DNA of 64,000 nucleotides from Proteiniphilum sp. UBA4977 (GTDB lineage: Bacteria > Bacteroidota > Bacteroidia > Bacteroidales > Dysgonomonadaceae). Positions 1-8,146 of the stretch are shown here, piece after piece. Under the pieces are notes generated by a model. That model searched no databases. It worked only from the letters and a program-made list of their open reading frames with translations, and was not told the origin of the DNA. Position numbers and translations under genes: made by a program. The DNA is taken from NCBI GenBank assembly GCA_002398565.1, contig DGZP01000078.1, forward strand, positions 62,001 to 126,000. Reading direction: 5' to 3'. The first letter of the stretch is position 1, and each line of letters begins with the position of its first letter.

Positions 1-137
1 ACCGGCGTGACTATATGCCAGAATTGATGCCTGTATATCACTCCGAAATAGGTATACACAAATAGGAGCATTACCCCGTAGGTAGGCATCAACAAAGGCT
101 GAAAGACGGTGGAAATGACATGCGAGATCGACTTCAT
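1..137 (-). CDS. Membrane protein, N-terminal fragment (cut by window edge)
   Basis: The minus strand from 137 reads an open frame of 45 codons that runs off the left edge. It begins MKSISHVISTVFQPLLMPTY and continues into a hydrophobic segment. Bacteroidales genomes, as I recall them, often carry a roughly 200-residue integral membrane protein of unknown role directly downstream of rpoN with this kind of start. A perfect -7 element (TAACTTTG on the minus strand) overlaps the rpoN stop codon, so the gene may have its own promoter as well as read-through from rpoN. The function is unknown. Confidence 0.6.
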   Translation of the reverse strand, partial: MKSISHVISTVFQPLLMPTYGVMLLFVYTYFGVIYRHQFWHIVTP

Positions 138-163
138 CCTGATGGTTACTATCAATAAAACGG

Positions 164-171
164 CAAAGTTA
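164..171 (-). promoter_or_regulatory. Candidate -7 promoter element for the left-edge membrane protein
   Basis: On the minus strand this reads TAACTTTG, a perfect match to the Bacteroidetes -7 consensus TAnnTTTG. It lies about 27 bp before the ATG at 137 and overlaps the rpoN stop codon. No clear -33 box was identified. Confidence 0.4.
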
Positions 172-1623
172 TATTTTTTTTCTCAAACGTGACACAGGAA
201 TATTCAGTTGTTCCCGATATTTTGCTACTGTGCGGCGTGCTATTACATACCCCTTTTCATTGAGAATTTTAGTGAGTTGATCGTCGGTGAGGGGTCTGGA
301 TGGTTTTTCGTTTTCGATACTCTCTTTGAGAATCTTTTTCACTTCCCGTGATGAAATGTCTTCACCTTCATGGGTTTGCATTGCTTCAGAAAAGAAGTAT
401 TTGAGTGGATAAACGGCTGTATTCGTCTGCACGTACTTGCTGTTGCTTACGCGCGAAATGGTGGAGATATCGAAACCGGTCCTGTCAGCCACATCCTTCA
501 GAATCATCGGTTTGAGCTGCGACTCATCTTCAGTGAGAAAAAAATCATACTGTAACGTTACGATTGCCTCCATGGTGCGCTGCAGTGTATACTGACGTTG
601 TTTTACCGCATCGATGAACCATTTGGCGGAATCCACCTTTTGCTTCATGAAAAACATGGCCTGCTTATCGTCGGCCGACATGCTTGTTTTATTGTCGATA
701 TATCCTCTTAGCATCTCCGAAAAATTGCGGTTTATCTTCAGACTCGGCATGTTGCTGTTGTTAAGATGAAACGAAACAACGCCATTATATGACTCTACAA
801 TGAAGTCGGGAGTAATATTATTCATGGCTGTTTGCAGGGTACCACCCAGACTGTTGCCCGGTTTCGGGTTGAGGGAGATAATCTCATGAATGGCATCACG
901 CAGGTCGTCTTCCGTAATGCCCATATATCGCATGATTTTGTCGTAATGCTTTCGTGAAAACTCATCGAAATGATCTGTCAGTATCTTTTTTGCCCGTTTC
1001 ACAGGTGCTGTTGGTTTGTAACGATCAAGCTGAAGAAGAAGACATTCCTGCAGATCACGTGCACAAATACCGGGGGGATCAAGATCCTGTATTTCATACA
1101 TCACATCTTCCAGTTGCAGTGGTGTAGCCTCAATTTGCTGCTGAAACAGCAGGTCGTCGGAAATAGATTGAAGGTCGCGCTGGAGGTAGCCATTTTCATC
1201 GATATTACCAATTATATATTCGGCAATCATCTGTTTGCGTTCGTCCAGGTTTAACAACCCGATTTGCTCGAGTAGAAAGTCGCTGAGTGACTTGTCATCA
1301 TAGTTGTTGTACTCGATAAAGCTTTGCTCCCCTTTTTGGGTCGATCCGTTGAGACGGTAATCAGGGATGTCATCCTCGGAAAAATAATCTCCCAGGATAA
1401 TCTCTTCCTGAGACAGATCATTTTCCTTTATTTCGGAATCTTCGTTTTCCGGATCACCTGAAAGCTCACTGTCTCCGGCCTCCAATGCGGGGTTCTCTTC
1501 TACCTCCTGCTTGATGCGGTCTTCCACTTCCACCGTGTTCAATTCCACCAGCTTTATCACCTGCATCTGCAGAGGAGAAAGCCGTTGTGTCTGTTTCAGT
1601 ACCTGTTGCTGCTTTAGCGCCAT
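169..1623 (-). CDS. rpoN: RNA polymerase sigma-54 factor
   Basis: This encodes sigma-54, which directs RNA polymerase to -24/-12 promoters and needs an AAA+ activator to open DNA. The 484 residues show the glutamine- and leucine-rich region I at the N-terminus (QTQRLSPLQMQVIKLVELN), an acidic region II (about 45-90), the core-binding domain, and a C-terminal RpoN box (ARRTVAKYRE) near residue 467. The length is usual for the family. A perfect -7 promoter lies just upstream. The NtrC-like gene at 20.8 kb is the only sigma-54-activator-like protein in the window, and its ATPase looks defective, so the working partner must be elsewhere. Confidence 0.97.
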   Translation of the reverse strand: MALKQQQVLKQTQRLSPLQMQVIKLVELNTVEVEDRIKQEVEENPALEAGDSELSGDPENEDSEIKENDLSQEEIILGDYFSEDDIPDYRLNGSTQKGEQSFIEYNNYDDKSLSDFLLEQIGLLNLDERKQMIAEYIIGNIDENGYLQRDLQSISDDLLFQQQIEATPLQLEDVMYEIQDLDPPGICARDLQECLLLQLDRYKPTAPVKRAKKILTDHFDEFSRKHYDKIMRYMGITEDDLRDAIHEIISLNPKPGNSLGGTLQTAMNNITPDFIVESYNGVVSFHLNNSNMPSLKINRNFSEMLRGYIDNKTSMSADDKQAMFFMKQKVDSAKWFIDAVKQRQYTLQRTMEAIVTLQYDFFLTEDESQLKPMILKDVADRTGFDISTISRVSNSKYVQTNTAVYPLKYFFSEAMQTHEGEDISSREVKKILKESIENEKPSRPLTDDQLTKILNEKGYVIARRTVAKYREQLNIPVSRLRKKI

Positions 1624-1651
1624 TTGACGTTTTGTATGCTGGTTCGATATA

Positions 1652-1659
1652 CAAAGATA
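1652..1659 (-). promoter_or_regulatory. -7 promoter element of rpoN
   Basis: The minus strand reads TATCTTTG, a perfect TAnnTTTG match, about 28 bp before the rpoN ATG. A T-rich stretch about 20 bp further upstream could be the -33 box. Confidence 0.6.
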
Positions 1660-1669
1660 CTAATTTCTC

Positions 1670-1987
1670 TTATTCTAAAGAACAGTCATCGTACCCTCCC
1701 TGGCACGTAAGAGGGGCAAGTGCATATGCGTCATACTCATCGAACGCCGGACCGGGTTTTCCATTAATTACCACCACACGGTCGGCACGTACCTTATCGC
1801 CGTTATTAAGAAAAATAAAAACGCCTTCACTATCTACTTCTCCTATTTTGAGAATCTTACCACGACACTCTTCCAGTGCCGGTTCATCTGTAAATGCAAA
1901 GTAGATGATTCTTGATTCCTTCTTTACCGTTTCCTGCTCGAATAACTCAAAATAGACAGGATCAATTGGCATATATGCTCGTTTCAT
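1670..1987 (-). CDS. Conserved hypothetical protein, 105 aa
   Basis: A small soluble acidic protein with no signal peptide or membrane segment. It starts MKRAYMPIDPVYFELFEQE and contains alternating strands typical of a small beta-fold (residues 25-75), with two cysteines near the C-terminus. I do not recognise a named domain. It lies 46 bp upstream of rpoN on the same strand. A dedicated rpoN promoter sits between them, so they need not be co-transcribed. The length and composition support a real gene; the function is unknown. Confidence 0.6.
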   Translation of the reverse strand: MKRAYMPIDPVYFELFEQETVKKESRIIYFAFTDEPALEECRGKILKIGEVDSEGVFIFLNNGDKVRADRVVVINGKPGPAFDEYDAYALAPLTCQGGYDDCSLE

Positions 1988-2163
1988 ATGATTTTTTATT
2001 TATAACCCACAAAGTATACTCTCATTTTCTCCTTTCCCGCAGGTTCATATAAAACAAATCAGTTCTGAATAGGTTCAACTTTCTTCAGTCATTACAACGC
2101 GGTATGATGTCTGTTTAGTGATCAACAAATATGGGAACGTGATTACTTTTTAAAACTTTTTAT

Positions 2164-2171
2164 TACCTTTG
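2164..2171 (+). promoter_or_regulatory. -7 promoter element for the pRiA4b ORF-3-like gene
   Basis: TACCTTTG matches TAnnTTTG and lies 32 bp before the preferred ATG at 2204. It is only 11 bp before the alternative ATG at 2183, which favours the downstream start. Confidence 0.5.
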
Positions 2172-2203
2172 AAACGTCAACAATGCATAAAATAAAGATC
2201 ATA

Positions 2204-2755
2204 ATGATATTCAAATTTCTAATTCTATCAGATGAGGCCGAGAAATTCAAAAGAGAAATAAAAATTGATGCCGATAACACTTTTTTGGATTTCTACCAGG
2301 CGATTATTGACTGCACCGGATTTAGTAAAAAAGAGATGGCATCCTTTTTCCTTTGTGATGATAAGTGGAGGAAAAAGGAAGAAATAACCCTGGTGGAGAT
2401 GGATACTTATTCCGATGAAGATTCTCTGACCATGGATGCCTGTATCCTGAGCGACTATCTGGAAGATGAAAAGCAGAAGCTGATGTTTGTGTTTGACTAC
2501 CTTACCGAAAGGGCATTGTTTATTGAACTTGCAGAGGTAATACCGGGCAAGAGTCTGCAAAAAGCAGTTTGTACCCTATCGGTGGGAGAACCTCCAAAGC
2601 AGGTGATGCAGATTGAAGAACTGAAAGTGGAAAGTGGAGCCATAGATCTGGGCGAAACCTTTTACGGTGACGAAAGCTTTGAAATGGATGAACTGGACAA
2701 AGAGGGTTTTGAAGGCCTGGACGATTCTCCTGCAGAAACAGAGGATCTATACTGA
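2204..2755 (+). CDS. pRiA4b ORF-3-like (IS1096 passenger TnpR-like) family protein
   Basis: An acidic soluble protein of about 183 residues resembling the 'plasmid pRiA4b ORF-3' fold, which databases often label IS1096 passenger TnpR-like. The core (RFLILSD-like start, TFLDFYQAI, LCDDKWRKKEEI, FVFDYL) matches the usual pattern, and the last 50 residues are strongly acidic. The ATG at 2204 is chosen because homologues begin right before the FKFLILSD strand and a promoter -7 box lies too close to the ATG at 2183. Despite the family name there are no transposon ends here. It sits immediately upstream of miaA, whose N-terminal frame may overlap it. The biochemical role is not known. Confidence 0.75.
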   Translation: MIFKFLILSDEAEKFKREIKIDADNTFLDFYQAIIDCTGFSKKEMASFFLCDDKWRKKEEITLVEMDTYSDEDSLTMDACILSDYLEDEKQKLMFVFDYLTERALFIELAEVIPGKSLQKAVCTLSVGEPPKQVMQIEELKVESGAIDLGETFYGDESFEMDELDKEGFEGLDDSPAETEDLY

Positions 2756-3716
2756 ACCGTTTATAATTCAAATAAAAAAGTTTATCATCATTAATCAACA
2801 GATTATCTTTTCCGCAAAGCACACACTACTTGTACTTCTTGGTCCCACGGCAGTGGGTAAAACAGCATGGAGCATGCAGCTTGCCGAACAGCTGAAATGT
2901 CCCATATTGTCTGCCGACTCCCGCCAGATATACCGGGGCATGCCCATAGCAACTGCCGCACCCTCCCGTGCACAGTTACAACGTGTAGAGCATCACTTCG
3001 TGGGGATGCTGGCGCCTGAAGCATACTACAGTGCCAGCGATTATGAACAGCATGTGCTTTCCTTGCTTGATGAATTGTTCGAACAACATGCAGTGGTAAT
3101 CCTTGCGGGCGGTTCCATGATGTATATTGATGCCGTCTGCAAGGGGATCGATGATATACCCACCATTGATGAGACGCTGCGGGAGGAACTCTTTCAGCTT
3201 TACCGGAAAGAGGGACTCGACCCAATCCGCCAGCAACTGAAGATGCTGGATCCGGTTTTTTATAACGAAGTGGATCTGAAAAATCCAAAACGGGTAATAC
3301 ATGCTTTGGAGGTATGTCTTATGGCCGGAAAGCCTTATTCCTCACTCCGCACAAATCCGAAGAAGGAACGTCCTTTCAGGATTGTGAAAGTGGGTTTCAC
3401 ACGTGACCGCCACGAACTATATGAAAGGATAAACCGGAGGGTAGACCTGATGATGGAAGAAGGGCTGCTCGAAGAAGCAAGGGGATTTTACGGGAAACGT
3501 CATTTGAATTCACTGAATACGGTAGGGTATAAAGAGCTTTTTGATTATTTCGATGGTAAGTATCCACTTGAAATTGCTATCGACAAAATAAAACAACACT
3601 CCCGCAACTATGCCCGCAAACAACTTAGCTGGTTTAGAAAAGACAAGGAAATTCATTGGATTAATCTCTCGGAGAATGATGCGGATGCAAGAAGACAGGT
3701 TATCTCACTTTTGTAG
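2688..3716 (+). CDS. miaA: tRNA dimethylallyltransferase (start uncertain)
   Basis: MiaA transfers a dimethylallyl group to N6 of A37 in tRNAs reading UNN codons. The P-loop GPTAVGKT, the DSRQIYRGM motif and the C-terminal NTVGYKELFDYF segment are all present. The start is odd. Homologues begin about five residues before LLVLLGP, but no ATG, GTG or TTG lies in frame between the upstream stop (2755) and that motif. The nearest in-frame starts are ATG 2688 and GTG 2667, both inside the upstream gene, which would add over 40 residues. A start at a rare codon such as ATT or ATA, or a sequencing error, is possible. The family assignment is secure; the start is not. Confidence 0.9.
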   Translation: MNWTKRVLKAWTILLQKQRIYTEPFIIQIKKFIIINQQIIFSAKHTLLVLLGPTAVGKTAWSMQLAEQLKCPILSADSRQIYRGMPIATAAPSRAQLQRVEHHFVGMLAPEAYYSASDYEQHVLSLLDELFEQHAVVILAGGSMMYIDAVCKGIDDIPTIDETLREELFQLYRKEGLDPIRQQLKMLDPVFYNEVDLKNPKRVIHALEVCLMAGKPYSSLRTNPKKERPFRIVKVGFTRDRHELYERINRRVDLMMEEGLLEEARGFYGKRHLNSLNTVGYKELFDYFDGKYPLEIAIDKIKQHSRNYARKQLSWFRKDKEIHWINLSENDADARRQVISLL

Positions 3717-3779
3717 AAACAGATTATACCGTTCGCTTGTTTTTTTTTATCTGTTATTGGTTTATTCGGAAAAATATAC

Positions 3780-3787
3780 TACTTTTG
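3780..3787 (+). promoter_or_regulatory. Promoter of the tRNA-Asn pair
   Basis: TACTTTTG matches the -7 consensus TAnnTTTG, with TTGG at 3757-3760 as a likely -33 box about 19 bp upstream. The first tRNA begins 25 bp downstream. Confidence 0.6.
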
Positions 3788-3812
3788 CATCGCTTTTCGG
3801 CATTCAGAATAT

Positions 3813-3886
3813 TCTTCCTTAGCTCAGTCGGTTAGAGCATCTGACTGTTAATCAGAGGGTCCTTGGTTCAAGTCCAAGAGGAAGAG
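3813..3886 (+). tRNA. tRNA-Asn (GTT), copy 1
   Basis: A full cloverleaf reads by eye. The acceptor stem pairs TCTTCCT with AGGAAGA, the D-arm is GCTC...GAGC, the anticodon stem TCTGA/TCAGA encloses CTGTTAA with anticodon GTT, and the T-stem CTTGG/CCAAG encloses TTCAAGT. The discriminator base is G and the 3' CCA is not encoded. A second tRNA-Asn with compensating stem changes follows 21 bp later. Confidence 0.95.
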
Positions 3887-3907
3887 CAACTCAAAATTAA
3901 GGAGTAT

Positions 3908-3981
3908 TCTTCAGTAGCTCAGTCGGTTAGAGCATCTGACTGTTAATCAGAGGGTCGTTGGTTCAAGTCCAACCTGAAGAG
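3908..3981 (+). tRNA. tRNA-Asn (GTT), copy 2
   Basis: The same D-arm, anticodon arm and T-loop as copy 1. The acceptor stem is TCTTCAG/CTGAAGA and the T-stem is GTTGG/CCAAC, so every difference from copy 1 in these stems is a paired change that keeps base pairing. The discriminator is G and CCA is not encoded. It is followed directly by a terminator hairpin. Confidence 0.95.
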
Positions 3982-3984
3982 CGG

Positions 3985-4010
3985 AAAACGGGTCTCATGG
4001 CTCGTTTTTT
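3985..4010 (+). terminator. Rho-independent terminator of the tRNA-Asn pair
   Basis: An inverted repeat with arms at 3985-3994 and 3999-4008 (two G-T wobbles) encloses a TCAT loop and runs into a T tract. It begins four bases after the second tRNA. Confidence 0.8.
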
Positions 4011-4136
4011 CTGTTTATACCATAGTTATGACAGTACCCCGGGGTAACCATCTTTAAACAAATCCTGCCGTTCACCCGTTAAAACAGACATTTAAATGAT
4101 TCGTTGCCACAGTGTATATCAACAAAACAGTCGCAT

Positions 4137-5093
4137 ATGAAGAAAGTATTGATCGCATACCGGTTAAAGCCGGAGGGGTTGCAAGAGCTGGCAGGGAAGT
4201 ATGAGGTGACCCTCCCGACAGGGAAATCCAGTTTTTCCAGGGAGGAAGTGCTGGCAATGATTCCCGATTTTGAGGTACTTGTTCCCAGTTTCAGTTTTTA
4301 TACCGACAAAGAAATCATGGAACGAGGCGCGAGGCTGGAACTTATTTCCAACTGGGGTGTGGGCTTTAACAATATCGATGTGGACTACGCTACCCAAAAA
4401 GGAATTGTTGTCACCAACATTCCCGACTCCACCCGGGAACCAACAGCAGAGTTTGCTTTTGGCCTCCTGATGGCGTCTGGACGGCGCATCAGTTATTACG
4501 ACAGGAAGTTGCGAATGCCGGAAGGAGTGAGTTGGGGTGCCTATGCTGAAGCAGGATTGCCTGTATACGGCAAAACGTTGGGAATTATTGGAATGGGGCG
4601 GATTGGCCAAGCCCTGGCACGTCGTGCCGTGGCTTCGGGAATGGACATCATCTACCACAACAGAAACAGGCTGAGCAGGGAAATTGAAGAGCTTTATAAT
4701 GCAAATTATGTCTCTCTCGACAATTTGCTACGTACTGCCGATTATATTTCTCTGAATGCTCCTTCCACAAAGGAGACCCATCACATGATCGGGAAGAGGG
4801 AGCTGTATATGATGAAACCTACAGCGGTATTCATCAACACGGCACGGGGAGATATGGTGGACGAGAGAGCATTGGCACAAGCCTTGAAAGAGAAAAGAAT
4901 ATGGGCTGCCGCACTCGATGTATTCGAAAATGAGCCATATATATTTCCGGAACTTCTGACACTTGACAATGTGATCCTGACACCCCATGCAGGAACCAAA
5001 ACAATGGAAGACCGTATAAACATGTCGATAGAAATGTCCCGGAACATAGTAGGCTTCTATGAAGGTATCTTTCCGGTATCGCGGGTTAACTGA
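4137..5093 (+). CDS. D-isomer-specific 2-hydroxyacid dehydrogenase (NAD-dependent)
   Basis: A cytosolic 318-residue oxidoreductase that interconverts a 2-keto acid and a D-2-hydroxy acid using NAD(P)H. The Rossmann motif GMGRIGQALARR, the catalytic Arg in NTARGDMVDE, the Glu in DVFENEP and the His in LTPHAGTKT are all in the expected order. The ATG at 4137 is preferred over the TTG at 4104 because MKKVLIAYRL is the usual beta-strand start. The exact substrate (glyoxylate, hydroxypyruvate, phosphoglycerate or another) cannot be told from the sequence. There is no ACT domain, so it is not a full-length regulated SerA. An AlkD-like gene follows within a few bases. Confidence 0.93.
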   Translation: MKKVLIAYRLKPEGLQELAGKYEVTLPTGKSSFSREEVLAMIPDFEVLVPSFSFYTDKEIMERGARLELISNWGVGFNNIDVDYATQKGIVVTNIPDSTREPTAEFAFGLLMASGRRISYYDRKLRMPEGVSWGAYAEAGLPVYGKTLGIIGMGRIGQALARRAVASGMDIIYHNRNRLSREIEELYNANYVSLDNLLRTADYISLNAPSTKETHHMIGKRELYMMKPTAVFINTARGDMVDERALAQALKEKRIWAAALDVFENEPYIFPELLTLDNVILTPHAGTKTMEDRINMSIEMSRNIVGFYEGIFPVSRVN

Positions 5094-5096
5094 TTT

Positions 5097-5807
5097 GTGA
5101 AGATGATGACTGCAGAGAAAATAAAACAGCGACTTCTTGCTTTTGGAAATACTGAAAAAGCAGAGCATTCGAGGTATTTCTTCAAGACAGGAAAAGGACA
5201 ATACGGAGAAGGAGATAAATTTATTGGTTGCACTGTTCCCGAAACACGTGGCGTGGCAGGGACCTGCAAGGAAACGTCGTTCGCAGAGCTGGAGAAACTA
5301 TTGAATGATGAATTTCACGAATGCCGCCTGTGTGCGTTGATTATCCTGTCAGCACAATTTCAGAGAGCCAGTGAACTTAAACGGGGGGAGATCGTCGATT
5401 TCTATCTTTCCCACACCCATCGAGTCAACAACTGGGACCTGGTGGACCTGTCGTGCTGTCAAATCATTGGTGAGTGGCTCAAAGAAAGGCAAGACCGTAC
5501 ATTATTATATACACTGGCGCAAAGCGGCCTTTTATGGGAGCAACGCATTGCGGTGGTCTCCACGATGGCTTTTATTCGTAACAATGATTTTACGGATACA
5601 CTGAGATTGTGTGAATTATTTCTGACACATACACACGATTTGATACACAAGGCGTGTGGCTGGATGCTCAGAGAAGCCGGTAAGCGGGATGAGATGATAC
5701 TCACCGGTTTTCTTGACCGATACTATTCGGTGATGCCCCGGACAATGTTGCGCTATTCCATCGAACGATTGTCCCCGGCACAGAAATCCAAATACATGCA
5801 GCGGTAA
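5097..5807 (+). CDS. DNA alkylation repair protein, AlkD-like glycosylase
   Basis: A HEAT-like-repeat DNA glycosylase of the AlkD/AlkC superfamily that removes bulky or positively charged N3/N7 alkyl purines. The 236-residue protein carries NNWDLVDLS (Trp113, Asp117) and HKACGWMLRE (Trp189), which correspond to the Trp-Asp-Trp triad of Bacillus AlkD, so it is probably active. The start codon could be GTG 5097 or the ATGs at 5103 and 5106. It begins three bases after the dehydrogenase stop and ends 17 bases before the M16 peptidase gene, suggesting a three-gene transcript. Confidence 0.9.
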   Translation: MKMMTAEKIKQRLLAFGNTEKAEHSRYFFKTGKGQYGEGDKFIGCTVPETRGVAGTCKETSFAELEKLLNDEFHECRLCALIILSAQFQRASELKRGEIVDFYLSHTHRVNNWDLVDLSCCQIIGEWLKERQDRTLLYTLAQSGLLWEQRIAVVSTMAFIRNNDFTDTLRLCELFLTHTHDLIHKACGWMLREAGKRDEMILTGFLDRYYSVMPRTMLRYSIERLSPAQKSKYMQR

Positions 5808-5824
5808 TACAGAAAGGAAAGCAT

Positions 5825-7039
5825 ATGATACATACTCATACATTATCGAACGGCCTTCGTATTATCCATCGTTCTTTTGCGTCCGGAATATCCTATTGCG
5901 GCATCGTAGTAAACGCGGGTAGCCGCGACGAATATTCCGATGAGTTTGGAATGGCGCATTTTGTGGAGCACATGCTCTTTAAGGGTACCGAAAGGCGAAA
6001 AGCACATCATATTGCCAGCCGGATGGAGAATGTGGGGGGAGAGCTGAATGCATATACCACAAAGGAAGAAACCTTTTTTTACGCTACCTTTCTGGAGGAG
6101 TATTTTTCCCGTGCTACGGAATTGCTGGGAGATATCCTGTTTCACTCTGTCTTTTCGCCCAATCAGATTGAACGGGAAAGGGAAGTTATTCTTGACGAGA
6201 TCAACTCTTATCGCGATTCTCCTTCGGAGCTTATCTATGATGATTTTGAAAATATGCTCTATAAAGGGCACGAGATGGGACATTACATACTGGGTGAACC
6301 GGAGGCGCTGCACTCTTTCAGCAGGGAACGTATCCTGTCTTTCATGCAGAGGCAGTATCAGCCCTCGGAGATGGTTTTCTTCTCTTTTGGAAAAACAGCA
6401 TTCGAAAAAGTGATCCGGCAGGTGGAAAAGTATTTTTGCATGACGCAAGAGGCAATACCGCAGAAAAGGCGAACTCCCCCCGGCCACTTTGTGCCGCATA
6501 GGGAGAAGGTGGATAAAAATACGACGCAAACACATGTCATGTTGGGATGTAGCACATTTTCCATGCACCATCCTCAAAAATATGCCCTGTTTATGTTGAA
6601 TAACATCCTTGGTGGAGAAAGCCTGAACAGCCGCTTCAATGCTTCGTTACGGGAGAAGCACGGGCTGGCTTACCACGTGGAGTCGAACGTGACGCTCTAT
6701 TCCGATAACGGTTTGTTCTCCGTTTATTTTGCCTGTGATCCGAAATATAAAGATAAATGCGTCCGGCTGATTGCGCGCGAGATCGATAAAATAAAGGAGA
6801 CGGAGCTAACTCCCATGCAACTTGCCCTGGCTAAAAAACAGTGGAAGGGGCAAATGGGCATTGCTGCAGAAAACCACGAAAACAGCGCACTTTCCATGGC
6901 GAAGCAATACCTGCATTTTAATCGTTATATGCCGCTAGAGGATCTCTTTTCCAGGATCGACATAGTGACATCGAAGCAGGTGAAGGAGGTGGCCCGGGAG
7001 ATTTTTGCTGCCATGCCTTTCGAACTCGTCTATTATTAA
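5825..7039 (+). CDS. M16 family zinc peptidase
   Basis: A pitrilysin/MPP-type metallopeptidase of 404 residues, a half-molecule that normally works as a dimer. The inverted zinc motif HFVEH is at residues 45-49, and the downstream glutamate lies in the helix REREVILDEINSYRDS. The C-terminal half has the R/Y pair region (NSRFNASLREKHGLAYHVES) seen in active members. There is no signal peptide, so it is predicted cytoplasmic, probably degrading peptides. It is the last of a tight run of three genes. Confidence 0.93.
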   Translation: MIHTHTLSNGLRIIHRSFASGISYCGIVVNAGSRDEYSDEFGMAHFVEHMLFKGTERRKAHHIASRMENVGGELNAYTTKEETFFYATFLEEYFSRATELLGDILFHSVFSPNQIEREREVILDEINSYRDSPSELIYDDFENMLYKGHEMGHYILGEPEALHSFSRERILSFMQRQYQPSEMVFFSFGKTAFEKVIRQVEKYFCMTQEAIPQKRRTPPGHFVPHREKVDKNTTQTHVMLGCSTFSMHHPQKYALFMLNNILGGESLNSRFNASLREKHGLAYHVESNVTLYSDNGLFSVYFACDPKYKDKCVRLIAREIDKIKETELTPMQLALAKKQWKGQMGIAAENHENSALSMAKQYLHFNRYMPLEDLFSRIDIVTSKQVKEVAREIFAAMPFELVYY

Positions 7040-7146
7040 TTTTTGTAAGGTACTATTCGAACAAATACACTGCAAAACTGTTTTAATGTGAGTCTCGGAT
7101 ATTCTATATCCATAGCTTAATTTTCAAACAAACTAATTATTGTATT

Positions 7147-7764
7147 ATGAAAAGAATTAGATTAATGGCACTTATGGCAATGCTTGTTATTGTTGCAGGC
7201 GCAAGTGCTCAGGTAAACTTAGGCATCAAGGGTGGTGTAAACATGTCCAATTATTATGGGGACGAACTAAATGAAAAAAATGTAAAAATAGGCTTTCACG
7301 TAGGTTTGGCTGCCGAATACGAATTCGTACCCGGTTCGGCTCTACAGACTGGTCTGTTTTTTACTACCAAGGGTCTTAAAACCGAAGACGCAGACTGGAA
7401 TGCCAAGTACTCCGAAAACCTGATGTATTTGCAGCTTCCCGTACATTACGCTTACAAGATGGATGTTACTCCCGGTACACGCATTGTATTTCATGGTGGT
7501 CCATATGTCGCATACGGTGTAGGTGGCAGCAGAAAAGCATCGGTCGGTAATATCAATGCCGAATGGGATGTAGATAATATATTCGGGGATGGTCGGGCCC
7601 AGTATAAGCCTTTCGACGCCGGCTTAGGATTGGGTGTTGGTGCAGAGTTTGGTCCGATCCTTTTTGATCTGGGCTGGGACATGGGTTTGGTAAACATCTC
7701 CAGAACCAGTAACGGAGACATCAAAAACCAAAACGCTTATCTTTCCGTGGGCTACAAATTCTAA
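7147..7764 (+). CDS. Outer-membrane beta-barrel protein (PorT-like)
   Basis: A 205-residue secreted protein with a signal peptide ending at ASAQ (about residue 21). It then shows alternating amphipathic strands and glycines (NLGIKGGVNMSNYYG, LQLPVHYAYKMD, LGLGVGAEFG) and ends in an aromatic residue (SVGYKF), typical of an eight-stranded outer-membrane barrel of the PorT/OMP_b-brl_2 type. It stands alone with a 107-bp upstream gap and a strong terminator after it. The specific function is unknown. Confidence 0.85.
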   Translation: MKRIRLMALMAMLVIVAGASAQVNLGIKGGVNMSNYYGDELNEKNVKIGFHVGLAAEYEFVPGSALQTGLFFTTKGLKTEDADWNAKYSENLMYLQLPVHYAYKMDVTPGTRIVFHGGPYVAYGVGGSRKASVGNINAEWDVDNIFGDGRAQYKPFDAGLGLGVGAEFGPILFDLGWDMGLVNISRTSNGDIKNQNAYLSVGYKF

Positions 7765-7784
7765 TTTTTAAAGATTTATTTGTA

Positions 7785-7825
7785 AATGAGGGCTGACTTG
7801 ATTTTTTAAGTCAGCCTCATTTTTT
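7785..7825 (+). terminator. Terminator of the outer-membrane barrel gene
   Basis: A 14-bp inverted repeat with one bulged G (arms 7785-7799 and 7808-7821) and a short T-rich loop, followed by T residues. It starts 20 bp after the stop codon. Confidence 0.8.
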
Positions 7826-7904
7826 GAGGGTATTCTTGAAAATATTATATAAACGAGTTGTTTATTTTTCTGTGTTGACTTATATAATATCTAACAATGA
7901 ATGT

Positions 7905-8099
7905 ATGAAAAGAAATCTCTATTCAATTATTCGTGCTTCTTCTAGGCATGGAAACAATGCTTGCCCAGGAACGCGTAACGGGTAATGTGTCGGACGAAAC
8001 GGGTGACCCGGTCATCGGTACATCAATTTGGATTAAAGGACCCGGACAAGGAACTGTACAGATGTCAACGGCCATTTTGATGTAATTCTTATCACCGCA
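7905..8099 (+). pseudogene. Remnant of a SusC-like TonB-dependent receptor (N-terminus)
   Basis: Stitched over at least two frameshifts, this reads a signal peptide (MKRNLYSII then VLLLGMETMLAQ) and the start of a carboxypeptidase-regulatory-like domain: ERVTGNVSDETGDPVIGTSI, then IWIKGPGQGT and TDVNGHFDV. That is the classic N-terminal extension of SusC/RagA receptors. The plug and barrel that should follow are missing. No reading frame longer than about 60 codons survives. The segment lies between a terminator and dacB and is probably a deletion relic of a nutrient-uptake locus. Confidence 0.7.
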
Positions 8100-8146
8100 A
8101 AGTCTGTTCAGAGAGTTGCCAGGATACTTGTAAATTACACTAATAA

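Noticed and set aside
2204..2755. IS1096-related transposon passenger
   Set aside because: The family name is historical. No inverted repeats, transposase or target duplication is visible.
3813..3981. tRNA duplication as an att site of an integrated element
   Set aside because: Both copies are complete and compensated in their stems, they share one promoter and terminator, and no integrase lies nearby.
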